A stretch of DNA of 64,000 bases from Orobanche coerulescens (Eukaryota > Streptophyta > Magnoliopsida > Lamiales > Orobanchaceae). Of the stretch, positions 9,142-22,212 are shown piece by piece. Under the pieces are notes generated by a model that saw nothing but the letters and a program-made list of their open reading frames with translations, was not told the DNA's origin and did no database searches. The translations under genes and the position numbers were made by a program. The DNA lies in assembly GCA_033398695.1 (NCBI GenBank), contig CM065801.1, forward strand, positions 52,958,358-53,022,357, given 5' to 3'. The stretch's first letter is position 1, and the number at the start of each line of letters is the position of its first letter.

Positions 9142-11589
9142 CTAAGGATCAAACAACTCGGGATAACTCTCCCGCATACTATCCTCGGTTTCCCAAGTAG
9201 CCTCTTCGATTCCGTGCCTAGACCACTGAATCTTAACCAAAGGAATCGTCTTATTCCTCAACTGTTTGATTCGCCGCTCTAAAACTCGTATAGGATGCTC
9301 CTCATATGAATGGTCGTCAGCGATCTCGATTTCGTCGAACTGAAGTATGTGACTCGGGTCGGCAACATACTTCTGCAACTGAGAGACGTGAAACACATTC
9401 TCGTCGAACTGAGTACCGTGTAGTCTCACTATCTCCTTGATGAATAACTGGGCAAGTCTCTCGGGACCCCAAGTATCCTTGATCTCAAGAAAATGAGCTG
9501 ATTTAGTTAAGCGGTCCACAATCACCCAGATCGTATTCATGCCACGACGACTCGTCGGCAAACTCGTGATGAAATCCATAGAAATGTCTTCCCACTTCCA
9601 TTCGGGAATAGGAAGAGGCATCAGCATACCCGCCGGCCGCTGATGTCCAATCTTAACTTGTTGACAGGTTAAGCATCTCGAAACAAATTCTGCGACTTCT
9701 CGCTTCATATTACTCCACCAGTAATTTTGTTTCAAGTCCTTGTACATCTTGCTAGACCCCGGATGAACAGAATAAGGGGTAGCATGAGCTTCTTTCAAAA
9801 TCGAGTTTTTCAACTCGTCATTCGCCGGTACGCACAACCGATTCTTAAACCTCAAAAGTCCATCCTCGTGGACCACAAATCCAGGGGCTTTCCCCTGAGT
9901 CACATCTTCACGGATGCGCAACAATGAAGGGTCTGAACTCTGATTCTCTCGGATTTCCTCCTCGAGTGACGATGAAATCTCTAACATACAAAGTTGTCCC
10001 TGAACTCGCTGAAGCCAGACCTCGATCTCGGGTCTAAGGAATTCATGATGAAGCTCCTTCTGAACTGTTAAACGAGCAAGCATCTGCTCCTGAATGGACT
10101 TACGACTCAAGGCGTCGGCGACAACGTTCGCCTTGCCCGGGTGGTAAACGATCTCGATATCATAATCTTTGATTAATTCCAACCACCGTCTCTGTCGCAT
10201 ATTTAACTCCTTCTGAGTAAATATATACTTCAAACTCTTATGATCGGTGAATATCTGACAGGTAACGCCATAAAGATAATGACGCCAAATCTTCAAAGCG
10301 AACACCACGGCTGCTAGCTCCAGGTCGTGTGTCGGATAATTAACCTCGTAAGGTCTCAATTGCCGTGAAGCATAGGCAATAACCTTTCTATTCTGCATGA
10401 GCACACATCCGAGACCCTGTCCGGACGCATCACTATAAACCACAAATCCTTCCGTCCCCCGCGGCAAGGAAAGTACAGGTGCTGACATTAACCGTATCTT
10501 GAGTTCCTCAAAACTCCGTTGACACACGTCGGACCACGTGTATTTCTTATCCTTTCGCAAAAGGTTCGTTAAGGGTTGAGCGATTCTAGAAAATCCTTCC
10601 ACAAATCGCCGATAATAACCTGCTAATCCGAGGAAACTTCGAATTTCCTTAACATTCTTCGGAGGTAGCCAATCTCGAATAGCCTCCGTCTTCTGAGGAT
10701 CGACACGAACTCCGTTTGAAGAAATTACGTGTCCGAAAAACGTCACTTCGGACATCCAGAACTCACATTTGGAAAACTTCCCATACAGTTGTTCTCGTCT
10801 CAACACGTCGAGCACTTGATGAAGGTGAAACTCGTGTTCCTCCCGGTCACGAGAATAAATCAAAATGTCATCGATGAAGACAACAACAAACTGATCCAAA
10901 AAGTCGATGAAAACCAGATTCATTAACTCCATGAATACCGCAGGTGCATTAGTCAATCCAAACGGCATAACCACAAACTCATAATGACCATAGCGTGTTC
11001 GAAACGCCGTCCTCGCGATATCCGACTCTCGAATCCGCAACTGATGATATCCAGATCTTAAGTCGATCTTGGAAAATACTGAAGCTCCCTGAAGTTGATC
11101 TAAGAGATCATCAATACGGGGTAAGGGATACTTATTCTTGATCATCTCCCTGTTCAACTCCCGATAATCGATATACAAGCGAAAAGGACCATCCTTCTTC
11201 TTGACAAATAACACTGGTGCTCCCCACGGGGACGCACTCGGTCGAATATAACCCTTCTCGAACAACTCCTCAAGTTGGTTCTTTAATTCCTGCATTTCGG
11301 TCGGGGCCATCCGGTACGGTGCCTTCGATATCGGGGACGTATCGGGCTCCAACTCAATCGTGAATTCCACATCCCTCTGTGGAGGCAAACCAGGAAACTC
11401 GTCTGGAAAAACATCGGCATATTCCCTCACTACCGGAATGTCCGTCAACATTACTGATGATTTCTCGGTTTTGGTCATGTAGCACCAATAACCAACACAT
11501 CCCTGACTGAGTAGTCGCACTGCTTTCATCATATTAATGACCTTACTGCAATGTAGGATTACCTCCCTGAAACACACATTCAACCCCAT
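9142..11589 (-). CDS. pol: El-B pol: RT, RNase H, truncated integrase, chromodomain (815 aa)
   Basis: A long minus-strand ORF that overlaps the protease frame by 47 bp in another frame, which points to a frameshift in an originally single gag-pol ORF. RT occupies about residues 100-260, with [10 protein letters not shown] near 174 and the active-site FIDD near 238. RNase H follows (SDASGQGLG, then [10 protein letters not shown] and ADALSRK). The integrase zinc-binding region (H, H, then CLTC) and the first catalytic Asp ([10 protein letters not shown]) are present. The sequence then jumps from RLHGT to [12 protein letters not shown] near residue 735: the other two catalytic residues and the rest of the core are missing in frame. 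A Tekay-type chromodomain ends the protein ([18 protein letters not shown]). Integration would be impossible. Confidence 0.92.
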   Translation of the reverse strand: MGLNVCFREVILHCSKVINMMKAVRLLSQGCVGYWCYMTKTEKSSVMLTDIPVVREYADVFPDEFPGLPPQRDVEFTIELEPDTSPISKAPYRMAPTEMQELKNQLEELFEKGYIRPSASPWGAPVLFVKKKDGPFRLYIDYRELNREMIKNKYPLPRIDDLLDQLQGASVFSKIDLRSGYHQLRIRESDIARTAFRTRYGHYEFVVMPFGLTNAPAVFMELMNLVFIDFLDQFVVVFIDDILIYSRDREEHEFHLHQVLDVLRREQLYGKFSKCEFWMSEVTFFGHVISSNGVRVDPQKTEAIRDWLPPKNVKEIRSFLGLAGYYRRFVEGFSRIAQPLTNLLRKDKKYTWSDVCQRSFEELKIRLMSAPVLSLPRGTEGFVVYSDASGQGLGCVLMQNRKVIAYASRQLRPYEVNYPTHDLELAAVVFALKIWRHYLYGVTCQIFTDHKSLKYIFTQKELNMRQRRWLELIKDYDIEIVYHPGKANVVADALSRKSIQEQMLARLTVQKELHHEFLRPEIEVWLQRVQGQLCMLEISSSLEEEIRENQSSDPSLLRIREDVTQGKAPGFVVHEDGLLRFKNRLCVPANDELKNSILKEAHATPYSVHPGSSKMYKDLKQNYWWSNMKREVAEFVSRCLTCQQVKIGHQRPAGMLMPLPIPEWKWEDISMDFITSLPTSRRGMNTIWVIVDRLTKSAHFLEIKDTWGPERLAQLFIKEIVRLHGTQFDENVFHVSQLQKYVADPSHILQFDEIEIADDHSYEEHPIRVLERRIKQLRNKTIPLVKIQWSRHGIEEATWETEDSMRESYPELFDP

Positions 11590-12052
11590 CGTCTGAAATG
11601 ATAGTGATCATACGCTTACGGACACTAATGATGGCATCATGACGATCCATCCAATCAATACCCAAGATGACGTCGTCCCTCGGCAATTCTACTACGATTA
11701 GGTCCGCTGGCCATACACGACCATGAAACTGAATCGGACAATTCTGAATCTCACGATTACCGATAATTCGTCTACCATCAGGTAGGCCAATGACATAAGG
11801 CTCACAACTAGTAGCACTACCCAGACGTAGTCTACTCAAACATGACTCGGAAATGAAAGAATGCGATGCACCAGTATCAAAAAGGGTACACACAGGTTGA
11901 GATAGAATATCGAGTGTACCTGAAATCATTCGGGCCTCTGGATCATCGGTCTTCTTCATCTCATAAATCCGGGGCTTGCTAGTCCCGGCACCGGACGCTC
12001 CCATCTGCTGGCTATAGGCTCCACCTTTAGTCGCTCCTGTCATTTTAAACAA
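11543..12052 (-). CDS. El-B aspartic protease
   Basis: This 169-aa ORF carries the retropepsin motif [12 protein letters not shown] and continues in the same frame as gag, from which only a TAG at 12185-12187 separates it upstream. It ends within the start of pol, one frame away. The protease cleaves the Gag-Pol polyprotein in retroelement particles. The reading frame is intact across the domain. Confidence 0.85.
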   Translation of the reverse strand: MFKMTGATKGGAYSQQMGASGAGTSKPRIYEMKKTDDPEARMISGTLDILSQPVCTLFDTGASHSFISESCLSRLRLGSATSCEPYVIGLPDGRRIIGNREIQNCPIQFHGRVWPADLIVVELPRDDVILGIDWMDRHDAIISVRKRMITIISDDGVECVFQGGNPTLQ

Positions 12053-13258
12053 CGCTGATTGAGTGGCCTGATTCTGAACGACTGACTGCTTAGGGGCTTG
12101 AGATGGCGTCTGAGTAGGTTTGGAGTCCCTACGGCAAAAACGGGCCTTATGCCCAGCAATCCCACAATTATGACACGTGATAGTCTATCTCGGACACTTG
12201 GTACTGAGATGACCAAGATCCCAACAGTTAAAACAGGTGATGGCCGAATTGGCCGCTCGTGACAGAGATTCCGCGGGTTTAGACGTCACAGGAGGTCGCT
12301 CAGAAAAAGCAGAGCCCGCACGAGGTTTCTTGAAAGTGGCCTGACTGCCGTCGGACTGATTACGGTTCTTGGACTTCTTGCTAGCAGATGAAGGTTGCTG
12401 CTTAGCAATCTCCTTAGCAGTAAGCTCATAGGTGAGAGCTTTCTCGATTAATTCGGCCAACGTGGTGCAATTATGATTAAGCAATTGTAGTCTCATACGG
12501 GGTTTCAGCCTCTTGCTGAAATACTTGATTTTAACTGCCTCGGAATGAATGATAGATGAGGCGAACGGAAGAAGTTCCTGAAATTTCTCGGCAATGGCGA
12601 GAACATCCTCGTCTGATGAGGGGTCGGGGGTGAGTAATTCTGACAGTTTGGCCTCTCTGAGCGGGGCCGGATAATACCTCTCCATCATGAGAGTTTTGAA
12701 ATGATCCCAAGTACATGATCCTTCAGTGGTCTTCAACGACAACTACCAAGAATGTGCGCTCTTACCCAGGTAGTAAGCCGCCACAGAAACTTTGTGTCCT
12801 TCGGGACACTCTACCATAGCAAACAACTTCTCGAAATGCTTGAGCTAATGAATAATATCTGCCGGCTCAGACGAGCCCTCAAAAGTAGGTGGCCTCTGGC
12901 AAGAGATGTCGCCGATGATATTACTCACATTCCTCTCTTGCCTCTGAGGTGGCGGCGGAGGAGCCTGTTGATTTTGATTGACGGAGTTATGCATCGTCTT
13001 CATCAGCTGTGCCATCTGGGTCATTTGGGCCATCATGCCCTGCATAAAAGCGAGTGGGTCAACCCGGGCACCTTCTGACTGAGCCGTGTCCTGCACGACT
13101 CCCGTTAGTGAATGATCGCGTCCAGGTGAATGAGTGGCAGCGTCGCTGCTCGATGAATTAGCATTATTTCTCGCGTTTGCACGTGTATTCACACGAGCTC
13201 TCGGGATTCGGCCCACTCCACGGCCTCGTCCTCCACATCCTCTTCTTGCCCTCTCCAT
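12053..13258 (-). pseudogene. gag: El-B gag with three in-frame TAG stops
   Basis: The start at 13258 gives an Arg/Gly-rich N terminus (MERARRGCGGRGRG). The frame stays constant through the capsid region (WDHFKTLMMERYYP) and two CCHC knuckles (CFNCWDLGHLSTKC and CHNCGIAGHKARFC). TAG codons interrupt it at 12845-12847, 12743-12745 and 12185-12187, the last lying between the two knuckles. Gag forms the particle core and binds RNA. No frameshift is needed, so the damage is by point substitution only. Confidence 0.88.
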
Positions 13259-13726
13259 ACTGAAGTAGGAAAGTCACATGATGATTATATTTCCCGCATG
13301 AATATCACGTTATGATTATGACATGAGATGATGAAAATGAGCATACGCGCTCTAATACAGTGATTACATGAATGATTAACTCAGGTGACATGATTATCTT
13401 GAACAAGTTAACATGATTAATGATTTGATCTTCCTGATCAACAACTGAATAATGAAATGAATTGAGTGATTAACGAGTTAACATGACCGTCCTGGTCAAA
13501 TGAAAATGATGGTTGAGGATTGTTAACTGATGAATTATGAATGAATGATTCTTGCCAGAAATTATACCATGGCGTTAGAAATCTTACAGTTCTTGGTCTG
13601 ATTGGCTCGGCATTTGCACAGGTCACACGTGACGCGAAAGTCCAATGATACTAGTCCAATGACGATGATTTCAAATGAGACATGACTTGGAGGGTAGTAT
13701 TCAAAACCACGCTCCGATACCAACTC
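13259..13726 (-). other. El-B 5' leader with tRNA-Met PBS
   Basis: This non-coding leader between LTR and gag ends with the primer binding site at 13711-13722: the minus strand reads TGGTATCGGAGC, complementary to the 3' end of initiator tRNA-Met with one change from the TGGTATCAGAGC seen in El-C and El-E. Four bases separate it from the LTR. Confidence 0.85.
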
Positions 13727-15390
13727 TGTAACACCCCAAACTAGGCGGATATTACAGTGCCGTGAATCCCCGACCGGGACCCACCAGGCAAATGAAAACG
13801 ATGAATTAAATAATATAATTGTAGTACCGAACCACATTATATTACCAAGTACTCCGATGAGGAGTTTAAGTACAACACACCAGGATTAAACCGAATACTA
13901 GTATATTTTATATGGAGATAAAATACACCACCCTGAATAATTAAACATCTCAAACGGAATTTGCAGCGGAAAATACAAATGACGGAATAACTGAAATGAC
14001 TGAAATGACTGAAACAAACGAAATGATTGGGGCCCCCTACTAGTATCATTGTGACTCCTCGCCGTCAACATGATCTTACCGTGCCTTTGCCTTGCCGTGA
14101 CCTAAAAAAAAAATCCCCCAACGGGGTCAGTTACACAGAACAACAATCCTCAAGGGTTGAAAATACACAATCATGATTTAACTGAAGTTATGAAATATCC
14201 TTAGTTATGAATTACGCTGAAGAGGAGTATCATAGTATGCCCGTAATGTTCTGTGCAAGTGTACAAGACGAATGACCGGACACACCCGTCCTTGTACCTA
14301 ATTAGCCTCACGGAGTTAAGCGTTACCGTGTGGACGATCCAATGTATCGGTGAACCCAATACATGACCATCGTGTGCCCGACTAAAAATTCCACACAGCC
14401 ACACCCGGCCACGCAATATGAACCCATAAGGTCATATCAACGAGAATGACCACAATGAATATCAATGAATAATAATTCGACAAGGCCAAGATGACTCACC
14501 GAGATGAAAATAATAGTGACGTGATTGATAACCCAATGAAATGATTTGGAACCGTCGTTCCTCGTGAATGAAATGATTATTCGATAATTACAAGTCTCAA
14601 TATGATTAAATACCATGATGAATGAGTTATGATTATGAGCAATCAACAACAAAAGGAATGAGTATCCTTTTAACCGAGTAAGAATTAACTTACACAATAC
14701 CGATGACAATGTCCTTCCACGAACAACGTCCTAAACGAGATACCGGTCGCTCGAACAACCTTGAGTAACACAATATACCAAATATTCGATCATTACACGA
14801 ATCAAATACGATCATAACCGACTCAAACGTCGATACAACAATATCTGAACTCGTAGATGTACTCTAACGAAAACGTTGAAAATATCCTTCCCGTTGGTTA
14901 TAACCAAACCAAAATTATTGAACCAACTTCGAAGGATTGATTCAAACCAGCAAAACACTATCAATGACATCAATAATCTCATAGAAATCCACAATTCAAG
15001 TTTACAACAACAACAATCGGAAAATCCCCAATTTAACCGAAGTCAACCCTAAGGGTTCTTGAAATAATTCCGTAAATAGCCAATAAATCCGTAGGAATAC
15101 ATTTATCCAAGGTAGATAATTCATATCTAATGTATTCCAACAACAATCCAAGCTTACACGAAGAAATCGGAAGGAAAAACCCAAAAATCCGAAATTCTAG
15201 ATCCAAGAGATTAATACCTTTGATTTGATGATAAGGATATGATGAAATGATGATAATCCAACTCAAAGCCTTGAATATGATGATAGGTGATAGCAGTTCG
15301 AAGAGAACACTCCAAGTCGCCCGAAATCGCCCGAAGTCGCTCCAAAATGAAGGGAAATGAGAAATGACGAAACTCAGGCTAACTGTCCAA

Positions 15391-15396
15391 TATATA
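15391..15396 (-). promoter_or_regulatory. TATA box of El-B right LTR
   Basis: The minus strand reads CTATATATTGG. As the 5' LTR in element orientation this would drive transcription of El-B. It lies 12 bp from the palindrome at 15409. Confidence 0.6.
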
Positions 15397-15408
15397 GTCA
15401 CTCCAGGT

Positions 15409-15975
15409 TAGCGTGCGCTAGCCCTTGTGCGTAGCGTGCGCTAACGGGTAATTTGGGTAGCCCAGTACCCACTGTCCGAAAACGGTAGCGCGCGCTACGT
15501 ACCTTTTTGTAGCGTGCACTACAACCATACCATTAGCGTGCGTTAATACCCATGGTCAGCGTGCCCTAACGAATTATGTGATGACGAGTACTGGAATCCA
15601 GAAACCGTCTGTCCTCTGATCTGACCTCGGTAGCGTGCGCTACAACCAATATTTAGCGTGCGCTATAATATCGATTGCGTACGCTAAAAACAACTCATAG
15701 CGTGCGCTATGAATTAATCCAGTGCAGTCCAGTAGCCACTGGACTCAACCTGATCCGTCCTTAGCGCGCGCTACAGCAATTATTAGCGTGCGCTACTACA
15801 ACCCACTAGCGTGCGCTACTTACCAATCTTAGCATGCGCTACGTATAACTCACCTGCAGTCCAATACCTTCTGGACTACTGCCAGGGTAACATTAGCGTG
15901 CGCTAATACTGAGTGGTAGCGTGCGCTACCTGTACTCAATTAGCGCGCGCTAGAAAGAGTATGTAGCGTGCGCTA
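15409..15975. promoter_or_regulatory. Phased palindrome array, El-B right LTR
   Basis: This is the counterpart of 8312-8878, with the same groups and pitch. Substitutions are private to each copy: a site that is TAGCGTGAACTA in the left LTR is TAGCGTGCGCTA here, while TAGCGTGCACTA (near 15511) and TAGCATGCGCTA (near 15830) are degraded here only. The comparison shows the ancestral sites were closer to perfect palindromes. Confidence 0.88.
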
Positions 15976-16204
15976 CTCCTCACGCACAGCCCACAATGAA
16001 AATGACGATGATGATAAACACGGCACGGAACTCCAATTATGATAGTGATGAACAACGATTGATACACGATACAATTACTCTGAACGGTGAATACCAAGAT
16101 CGAATATGAGTGACAAATGATCATTAATGAGTGAAATTACTGAATGATAAATACTGAATGATAATTACTGAATGATAATTACTGAATTACAACCGGGTAT
16201 TACA

Positions 16205-16378
16205 AAAATAAGTTTCGTCCTCGAAACTTGCGACCTGTCACCAACAACAGATAAATCCAAAACTTTCCAACTCATCACAAAACAATCAAGTGTCGCCACA
16301 AGCGAATAACCAAACCAATATACTTACAGGTGTGTGAAGTCAATGATCTCCCGTGATACTAGCACATGACTCCAACAC
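16205..16378 (-). other. El-A internal remnant between El-B and El-C
   Basis: It begins with the El-B duplication aaaat, then the hairpin aagtttcgtcctcgaaactt that normally lies beside the polypurine tract, and runs to aacac (16374-16378), the target duplication of El-C. There is no ORF. Together with 6629-6646 and 33181-33383 it makes only about 0.4 kb of internal sequence for El-A. Confidence 0.75.
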
Positions 16379-17388
16379 TGTAACACCCCCAATCCGCCCA
16401 GGGATATTACACGCCGTAGAACCTTTCCTCAAGGATCTACCAGGCTAGTAACAACATGAAACATCTCGACAATGCCTTTAAGGCTAAAATGACTCAGTAG
16501 ACCGATTTGGCCTTTCAATAAAAACATACAACTCGATTACAACTCATACCCACACAGGGGTCAAAACACAACCACACCCGTACAACAGGAAAAATATAGC
16601 AGCGAAAAATAAAGTACAACTGAACCACTACACGATGTACGGTTCCTCATGTGATTAGTATCGATCATCTTTCATCATCCTTCATGCCGACCCTGTGTTA
16701 TGATCCAAAACCTGAATGAAAAAACAGACATCCACCCCCCGAATACTCGGGGGTTAGCAAAACTCCACTGTTTTGCTAGTGCAAGAACAAAGTGCAAATA
16801 CGAGCCATACAATTCACATTCCACGAATAACAATAACCAGGAATCCTCAAAGATCCAAACGAAACGAAAAGTACTTCCCGAGGCAAGAGTTTGAGAAAAC
16901 CTTTCAAAATCGAAATATCATAAATCAATGGAAATAATTTATAAAACGGTTTAGAATGCCATCGAGAGTTTTAATAGAAAACAATTTAGGATTATCAAAT
17001 CCTACTTTTCAAAATCCAAAAGACAAAAGGGGTCACCGCCCCAAAGGTTTACTTTCTGAAAAATGACATTTACCAAACCGTTGGGATTTTAGCCCCAAAT
17101 CCATAAAATGACTTTTACAAAACCATTGGGATTTTAGCCCCAAATCTCGTCAACTCACAGTACACAAGAACGACCACAAGGTTCGTCTTCCAATGTCAAA
17201 ATCCACAATTAAAGGATTTAACACAAACAACAAAATACTCTAGAGCCATCCTAGCCAAGTAGGCCAAACGAACAACTTACCTCTTACACACTTAGTCAAT
17301 GCATGCAATCATGAAAACCGTTCAAAAGCACTCATTTCTGAAAATGCCATAATCAAATCACATTTGCAAAATGCACCACAATTAACCA

Positions 17389-17525
17389 TCGATCCACGTC
17401 TCTGTGGACCCCTACCGAGACCCCGTCGGATCTAGCCCGTAGTGGTTAAAAGCAAGCTCGTCGATCCACGTCTCTGTGGACCCCTACCGAGACCCCGTCG
17501 GATCTAACCCGTAGTGAGCATACAC
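17389..17525. repeat. 72-bp tandem duplication with CCCGTCGGA core (El-C)
   Basis: Two copies start at 17389 and 17461 (TCGATCCACGTCTCTGTGGA, which can fold into a small stem, then CCCCGTCGGATCT). LTR2 has the pair at 26495 and 26567, and LTR3 at 31525 and 31597. Confidence 0.85.
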
Positions 17526-18569
17526 ACACACACACGTTACTCATGCAATACTAACATGATAAGAATGTAAGTTCATTAAGAATACTCACTAGAGATGGCC
17601 ATTAACTCGACACCATTATCAAACTCTTCAAAACACAATAACAAGATTAAATACGGAATACATGATTCCATAACTTTAAACAATAGGAGTATCATCATCA
17701 AATCCTTCAACGTTCAAAATAATCAAATCATAATCAATTCTCAAAACACGCCGTTCAAAAAACACACACGCATTTTCAAAGAAAGCCTTTAACGAGGCCG
17801 AACCGAAATCTTTTGAAACTTCATTTCAAACAACCAAACAAACACACCAAGACGATCACCGATCATCATATCCACAAAATAAGAAAAGTATGGGCAAGGT
17901 ACTTGCCTCGATATCACGAGCAATGGAAAAATGAACGGATATGGCCGGGTAGCCCTCAAATTCCTGAACACTATCTAGAACGCGATAGCACCGAAATTAC
18001 TACGGGAAAACACCACATGAATTATCAATCACCAACGGAATTCAACATCGGAATCATCGAGCACCTATAATCCTCCGTAAGGAATAATAAAACATGATTA
18101 TGACGAGAATCAAGGCGGAAAAAAAACGGAAATCCCAACAAACTATCAAAGGGAACTCATTCGAACATTTAATCGAACATTAAATGTTCAAGACCCTTCA
18201 AGAACAAAGAAATCACCCCTCGGATCGAACGAACCAAAGATATGAGTATCCAATCCGTAGAACAAGTTCAAAACAACGTTTATACAACAATTAATTGATC
18301 AAAAATGGATTGGAATCGAAATCAAAAAGGAAAATCCCCAAATCTACAAAAACAAGGGTTCAAGCCAAAATACCTTGATTTGGATGAAGGATTCAAGTAG
18401 AGGTCGAAAATCTACAACAAGACTTGAGGTGGATGATCTATACAAGTTTGGGAGCACTCAAATCGCCCAACATCACCCTTAGAATCGCCTAGAATGGTAG
18501 GAGGAAGAAGAGAGGAGAAAATGAATGTTTCTCCTCGAAAATCTGCTAAAAAGTGCAGAAAAAGCCCGT

Positions 18570-18668
18570 GTGCCGCGGCACAGGACAAGTGTGCCGCAGC
18601 CCAGGGCCAAAAAAAAACGCCCAGAAATCAGCTTAGTGCCGCGGTCCAGCCGAAGTGTTCCGCGGCAC
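18570..18668. promoter_or_regulatory. GTGCCGCGGCAC palindrome pairs, El-C LTR1
   Basis: Sites start at 18570, 18591, 18636 and 18657, that is, two pairs at 21-bp spacing. LTR2 (about 27673-27771) and LTR3 (about 32701-32799) have the same sites with better-conserved CCGCGG cores. They occupy the same part of the LTR as the TAGCG arrays of other families. I saw no clear TATA box beside them. Confidence 0.6.
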
Positions 18669-21600
18669 ACGGTACAGTCCACTCCAACACCAAAAAGGCA
18701 CATCGTGCAGTCTTGGCTATTTAGACCATAACTCCTTCGTCTGGACTCCGATTGACTCACTGTTTGAACCATTGGAAAGCTAACTTGATGATATATAATA
18801 TTGCAAAGATTTAAAATTTTTGGAGTTTCCAAGAATTAATGGTGACTTTACAAAGTCGAACTCCCACGTTGAAAAGTCGATTTAGGACACGGAACTCAAC
18901 AAAACGACACCGAAACGAACTCGGATGACAAAAAGTGCAGAATTAATCATTCTCGGAATGACGAAACGGTCATGAGCGAGTCGTCAAAACGAACTTCCGC
19001 CGAAAAAAAGAAAATTAACGAAATTCAAAATTGCGGATATTACATTCTACTTTCCTTAAAAGAAGTTTCGTCCCGAAACTTAAAACAAGTAGGGGGGGAG
19101 AAATATACCCGCCAGGAAAACTCGACGAGATACACAAAAATAGAAAACTCGCGCCCAACGGCGAAACGCTGCAAGAAACGCAAAGAGACATACGACGTGA
19201 AAACACGCTCCACGACGACCAATACAACGTCGCCATTAGGGATATAATAAAACCAACAAATGACAAGCGTCATCAAACGGATAATATAGCCAAGTCAATT
19301 ATCCGACAATCACAAAACACAACGAACGAAAGTCAGTATGATTGACCAACCCAACGGTACATCAATCGAAACGCGAGCCAATCGCTGAACCAATACGGAA
19401 TTCCATCGCCCAAGGGTTGGAAGATCGAAAACGAGACTAATTTCCCGAACTTAAGGGAATTACGAAGGAGTCTGAACGTTCAATAATCACGAAACGAGAT
19501 TAACAAAAACCGAACAATTAATGATCGAACCACAACGATCGAGTCAACAAAAAATCGAATAATCATGTTCGGATCACGAAGAACAATAAGGTTCAACCGA
19601 CAACTCCGAAGTTCACATCTCGACTCGAGACGAAACATGATCTGGTGAAAACAAAAAAATGTGCACTCACATAAAATCCACAGGAAAGGGAATAGCAATC
19701 GAAAAAAATCACAACGACAAACGAGTTATTCCGAAACAATACCGCACTCGTTCGATCAACAAAAGCAAGAGGCAGGACAAGCTCAGAAATGTCAACGAAC
19801 ATAAACGAGTCGACAGAGTCGAAAACACAAGAGTTCCAAATCCGATCCACTTCGAATAAAAGAACTAGTAGAACCAGATGATGCCACTTCGAACAAGGTT
19901 CACAAGAATCGAACCGAACCCGAAAAGTCACGGCGATAGCCAGATCGACCCATAACAAGATCGCAGTTCGTTCGGACGATGAAACCGAAATACAGAACAA
20001 GTTCATAAAGTATCAACGAACATGAGCGAATCGATAGACTGGAGAAAGAGAAAATACGGAAGTCAAAATAGTACGGGTATTACCTCCGACCTCGTCCACG
20101 AAATTCACAAAAACAGGAGCAAGGTAACAAGACATTAAACAACCGACACATAACAGAACGATCATCGATGCACACGGTCATACCAAACCAAGCTCTAACA
20201 GCTCGCACATGCGCGATAACGCAGAAATCACCACGAGATGGCAACATTCAATACCAACATCCCACCTCTCACAGAGGGCTAACACAGCAAATGTGTGGAA
20301 AACAACTCAACGCTCACGCCACCAACTCGATCATACTCGGGAGCAAACATCAAAATGACAATGCGAACATCATACATACATACCCAGCCCTCAAACGGGA
20401 ATGGATAGGTTTTAAAAACGAAAACCTCATTTTGAAAATAATTTTGAAGAACACTGGTTGATCTTGAGTATCACCTTTCAAAAAGTACAAACGTGAAACA
20501 TCGTTATCGAGACATTGGAGAACCATTTCGCATTTGATAAAAATGAGGACACTTTCTCTTAGTGAAAACTTTCAGAATATTTGATCCTCGGGTCTAAATA
20601 AAAGTGTTTCTAAAACATTGAAAATATCTCAAAGCATTTTGGTCCTCGAAGTAGAATTTTTTTTTGAAATATATTGTGGCACCTAGGATGTACCACAAGA
20701 AAATAACTCATTTTAAAAGTATGTCTCGAAATTTATTTTTCTAAGATACTCAAGGTTTTCAAAAATCCAATAAGCCAGAATGCCCAAAACTCACACATAT
20801 CGACGTTCACTAAAACAACTCCTAGTACACGCATCAAAGCGTTTAAAATCAAGACAATACATGTCTTTAAACGGAAATAAACGATAAAATACCACAGTCG
20901 AAGACCGCCTAGGATTCAGAACAAAACCACTGACCCCATTTGAGGCCTCTAAGGACCCTCCCGCCCTGGCTAGTGAACAAGTCGAACGCGTATAAGCACA
21001 AAGCTTCCACAATAGAACTTGTAAAACGTGCAAATCGATTCGAAAATCATCAGCAACGGACAAAAACAACAATAAAAAGACATCACAAGCGATGACACTC
21101 CTCGTATAAATCAAATACGAGAGCCGACTAAATACATATCGTGAAATCAAAATCCACACACTACACCATATATGGGTTTCAGCAACACTTGAAAAACTGA
21201 GTTCAAAAGTCCAAAAAGTGTTGCTGAAGGCCAAAAAACAGGCTACGGCTACACTTTGACCAAATTTGAAGGTGTTACAAAAACGGCCGCAACCATAGGG
21301 GTCTAAGGTAACACTTTTTTTGTTTTTGGTAACATGTGAAAAAAGTGTAATAATAGACCCCTATGCCAACACTTTTCTTGTCTGTGCCTACACTAGATTT
21401 TTTGTTGCTGTAGACTTAAGGCCACACTTTTATATATTTAGTGACACAAATGTTTGTGTAGCTGTAGTCCTATGCTAACACTCATGAGGTCTAGTGTAAA
21501 ATTAAATTATGAAACACTTTGACATCTTTAAAAACAACTTTAACACTATGGCTAGACTTATATATGAACAGTTCTAACTTTTACCAATACACTTTTAATT

Positions 21601-21954
21601 TTTGCCAACACGATATATTTTGCCAACAGGAAGAATTATAAATTAGAGTCTATGGCTACAATTTCGCAGGTTTTTACCAATATTTTTCATGGTAAAAAAC
21701 AACATGTTATATTGAAAAAAACAACATTTTTCATGAATATTTTACCAAATATTCAATATATAATCAAACAGCCAACTGCACTTACGTAACCCAACATCCA
21801 AAATCTAACTTAAAATGTCATTCAACAATTAACTTAAGTACTATTTAATAGCTAAGAACAAGTTACCATCGCAATCCATAAATATAACAAAACTACTTGA
21901 GTCACTTAGAAAAATTTCATCATCTCAGCCCCCAAAAAAACACGACAACTCTAG

Positions 21955-22212
21955 TTGCCTCATGGTCTACGTCAAGCAGAACATTTTGCGTCTGCGACTT
22001 CTTTCCTCGCACTATCAGTTGTAGAGCATGTTGTTGTATTTGAGAAGAGCACGCATTATCTCCCTCAGTTGAAGAAGTTCCTAGCCTCCACTGCTATGCT
22101 GGCCAGTTTGTGGTATATGGTTGCCCTTTATGAAAGGAAGTTCCCTGCCTCAGTTGGTCAGTATACCAAAAACACTTGCATACAATTTCAAAATTATTAT
22201 CAAAGAAAATAA
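21955..22212 (+). other. Possible captured host fragment in CACTA
   Basis: An 85-aa open stretch with two hydrophobic segments (around ATSFLALSVVEHVVVF and ASLWYMVALY) has codon-like composition unlike the AT-rich surroundings. I do not recognise the source. The end after about residue 66 looks like read-through into non-coding sequence. It may be an exon acquired by the transposon. Confidence 0.3.

Larger units (their letters stand above)
6647..16204 (-). mobile_element. El-B: Tekay-like chromovirus, 9.56 kb, complete with both LTRs
   Basis: The element has LTRs at 6647-9107 and 13727-16204, a tRNA-Met PBS at 13711-13722 and a polypurine tract beside 9108. The TSD aaaat lies at 6642-6646 and 16205-16209. 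Order on the minus strand is gag, protease, RT, RNase H, integrase, chromodomain, which with long LTRs fits the Tekay/Del group. Gag carries three TAG stops, pol is shifted by one frame relative to protease, and the integrase has a large in-frame deletion, so the copy is not autonomous. It interrupts El-A next to its polypurine tract. Confidence 0.93.
13727..16204 (-). repeat. El-B right LTR (5' LTR)
   Basis: A 2,478-bp copy of 6647-9107 that includes a private 17-bp insertion (about 14191-14207) with a duplicated agttatga. It has a TATA box at 15391-15396 and the palindrome array at 15409-15975. It ends CCGGGTATTACA before the duplicated aaaat. Confidence 0.93.
16379..19044 (-). repeat. El-C LTR1
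   Basis: A 2,666-bp LTR from TGTAACACCCCCAATCC to GCGGATATTACA. It contains a 72-bp tandem duplication (17389-17525), a short CA microsatellite near 17523-17535 and CCGCGG palindromes at 18570-18668. No gene is seen; small ORFs recur in all three LTRs only because the DNA repeats. Confidence 0.92.

Noticed and set aside
18479..18832. Repeated 117-aa minus-strand ORF and overlapping plus-strand ORFs in all three El-C LTRs
   Set aside because: They recur only because the LTR is repeated; overlapping frames on both strands are open, and no protein motif is seen.
19593..20006. 137-aa ORF in the El-C internal region as a possible gag remnant
   Set aside because: It has no capsid, zinc-knuckle or protease motif and is rich in Phe, Val and Ser as expected from reverse reading of AT-rich DNA.
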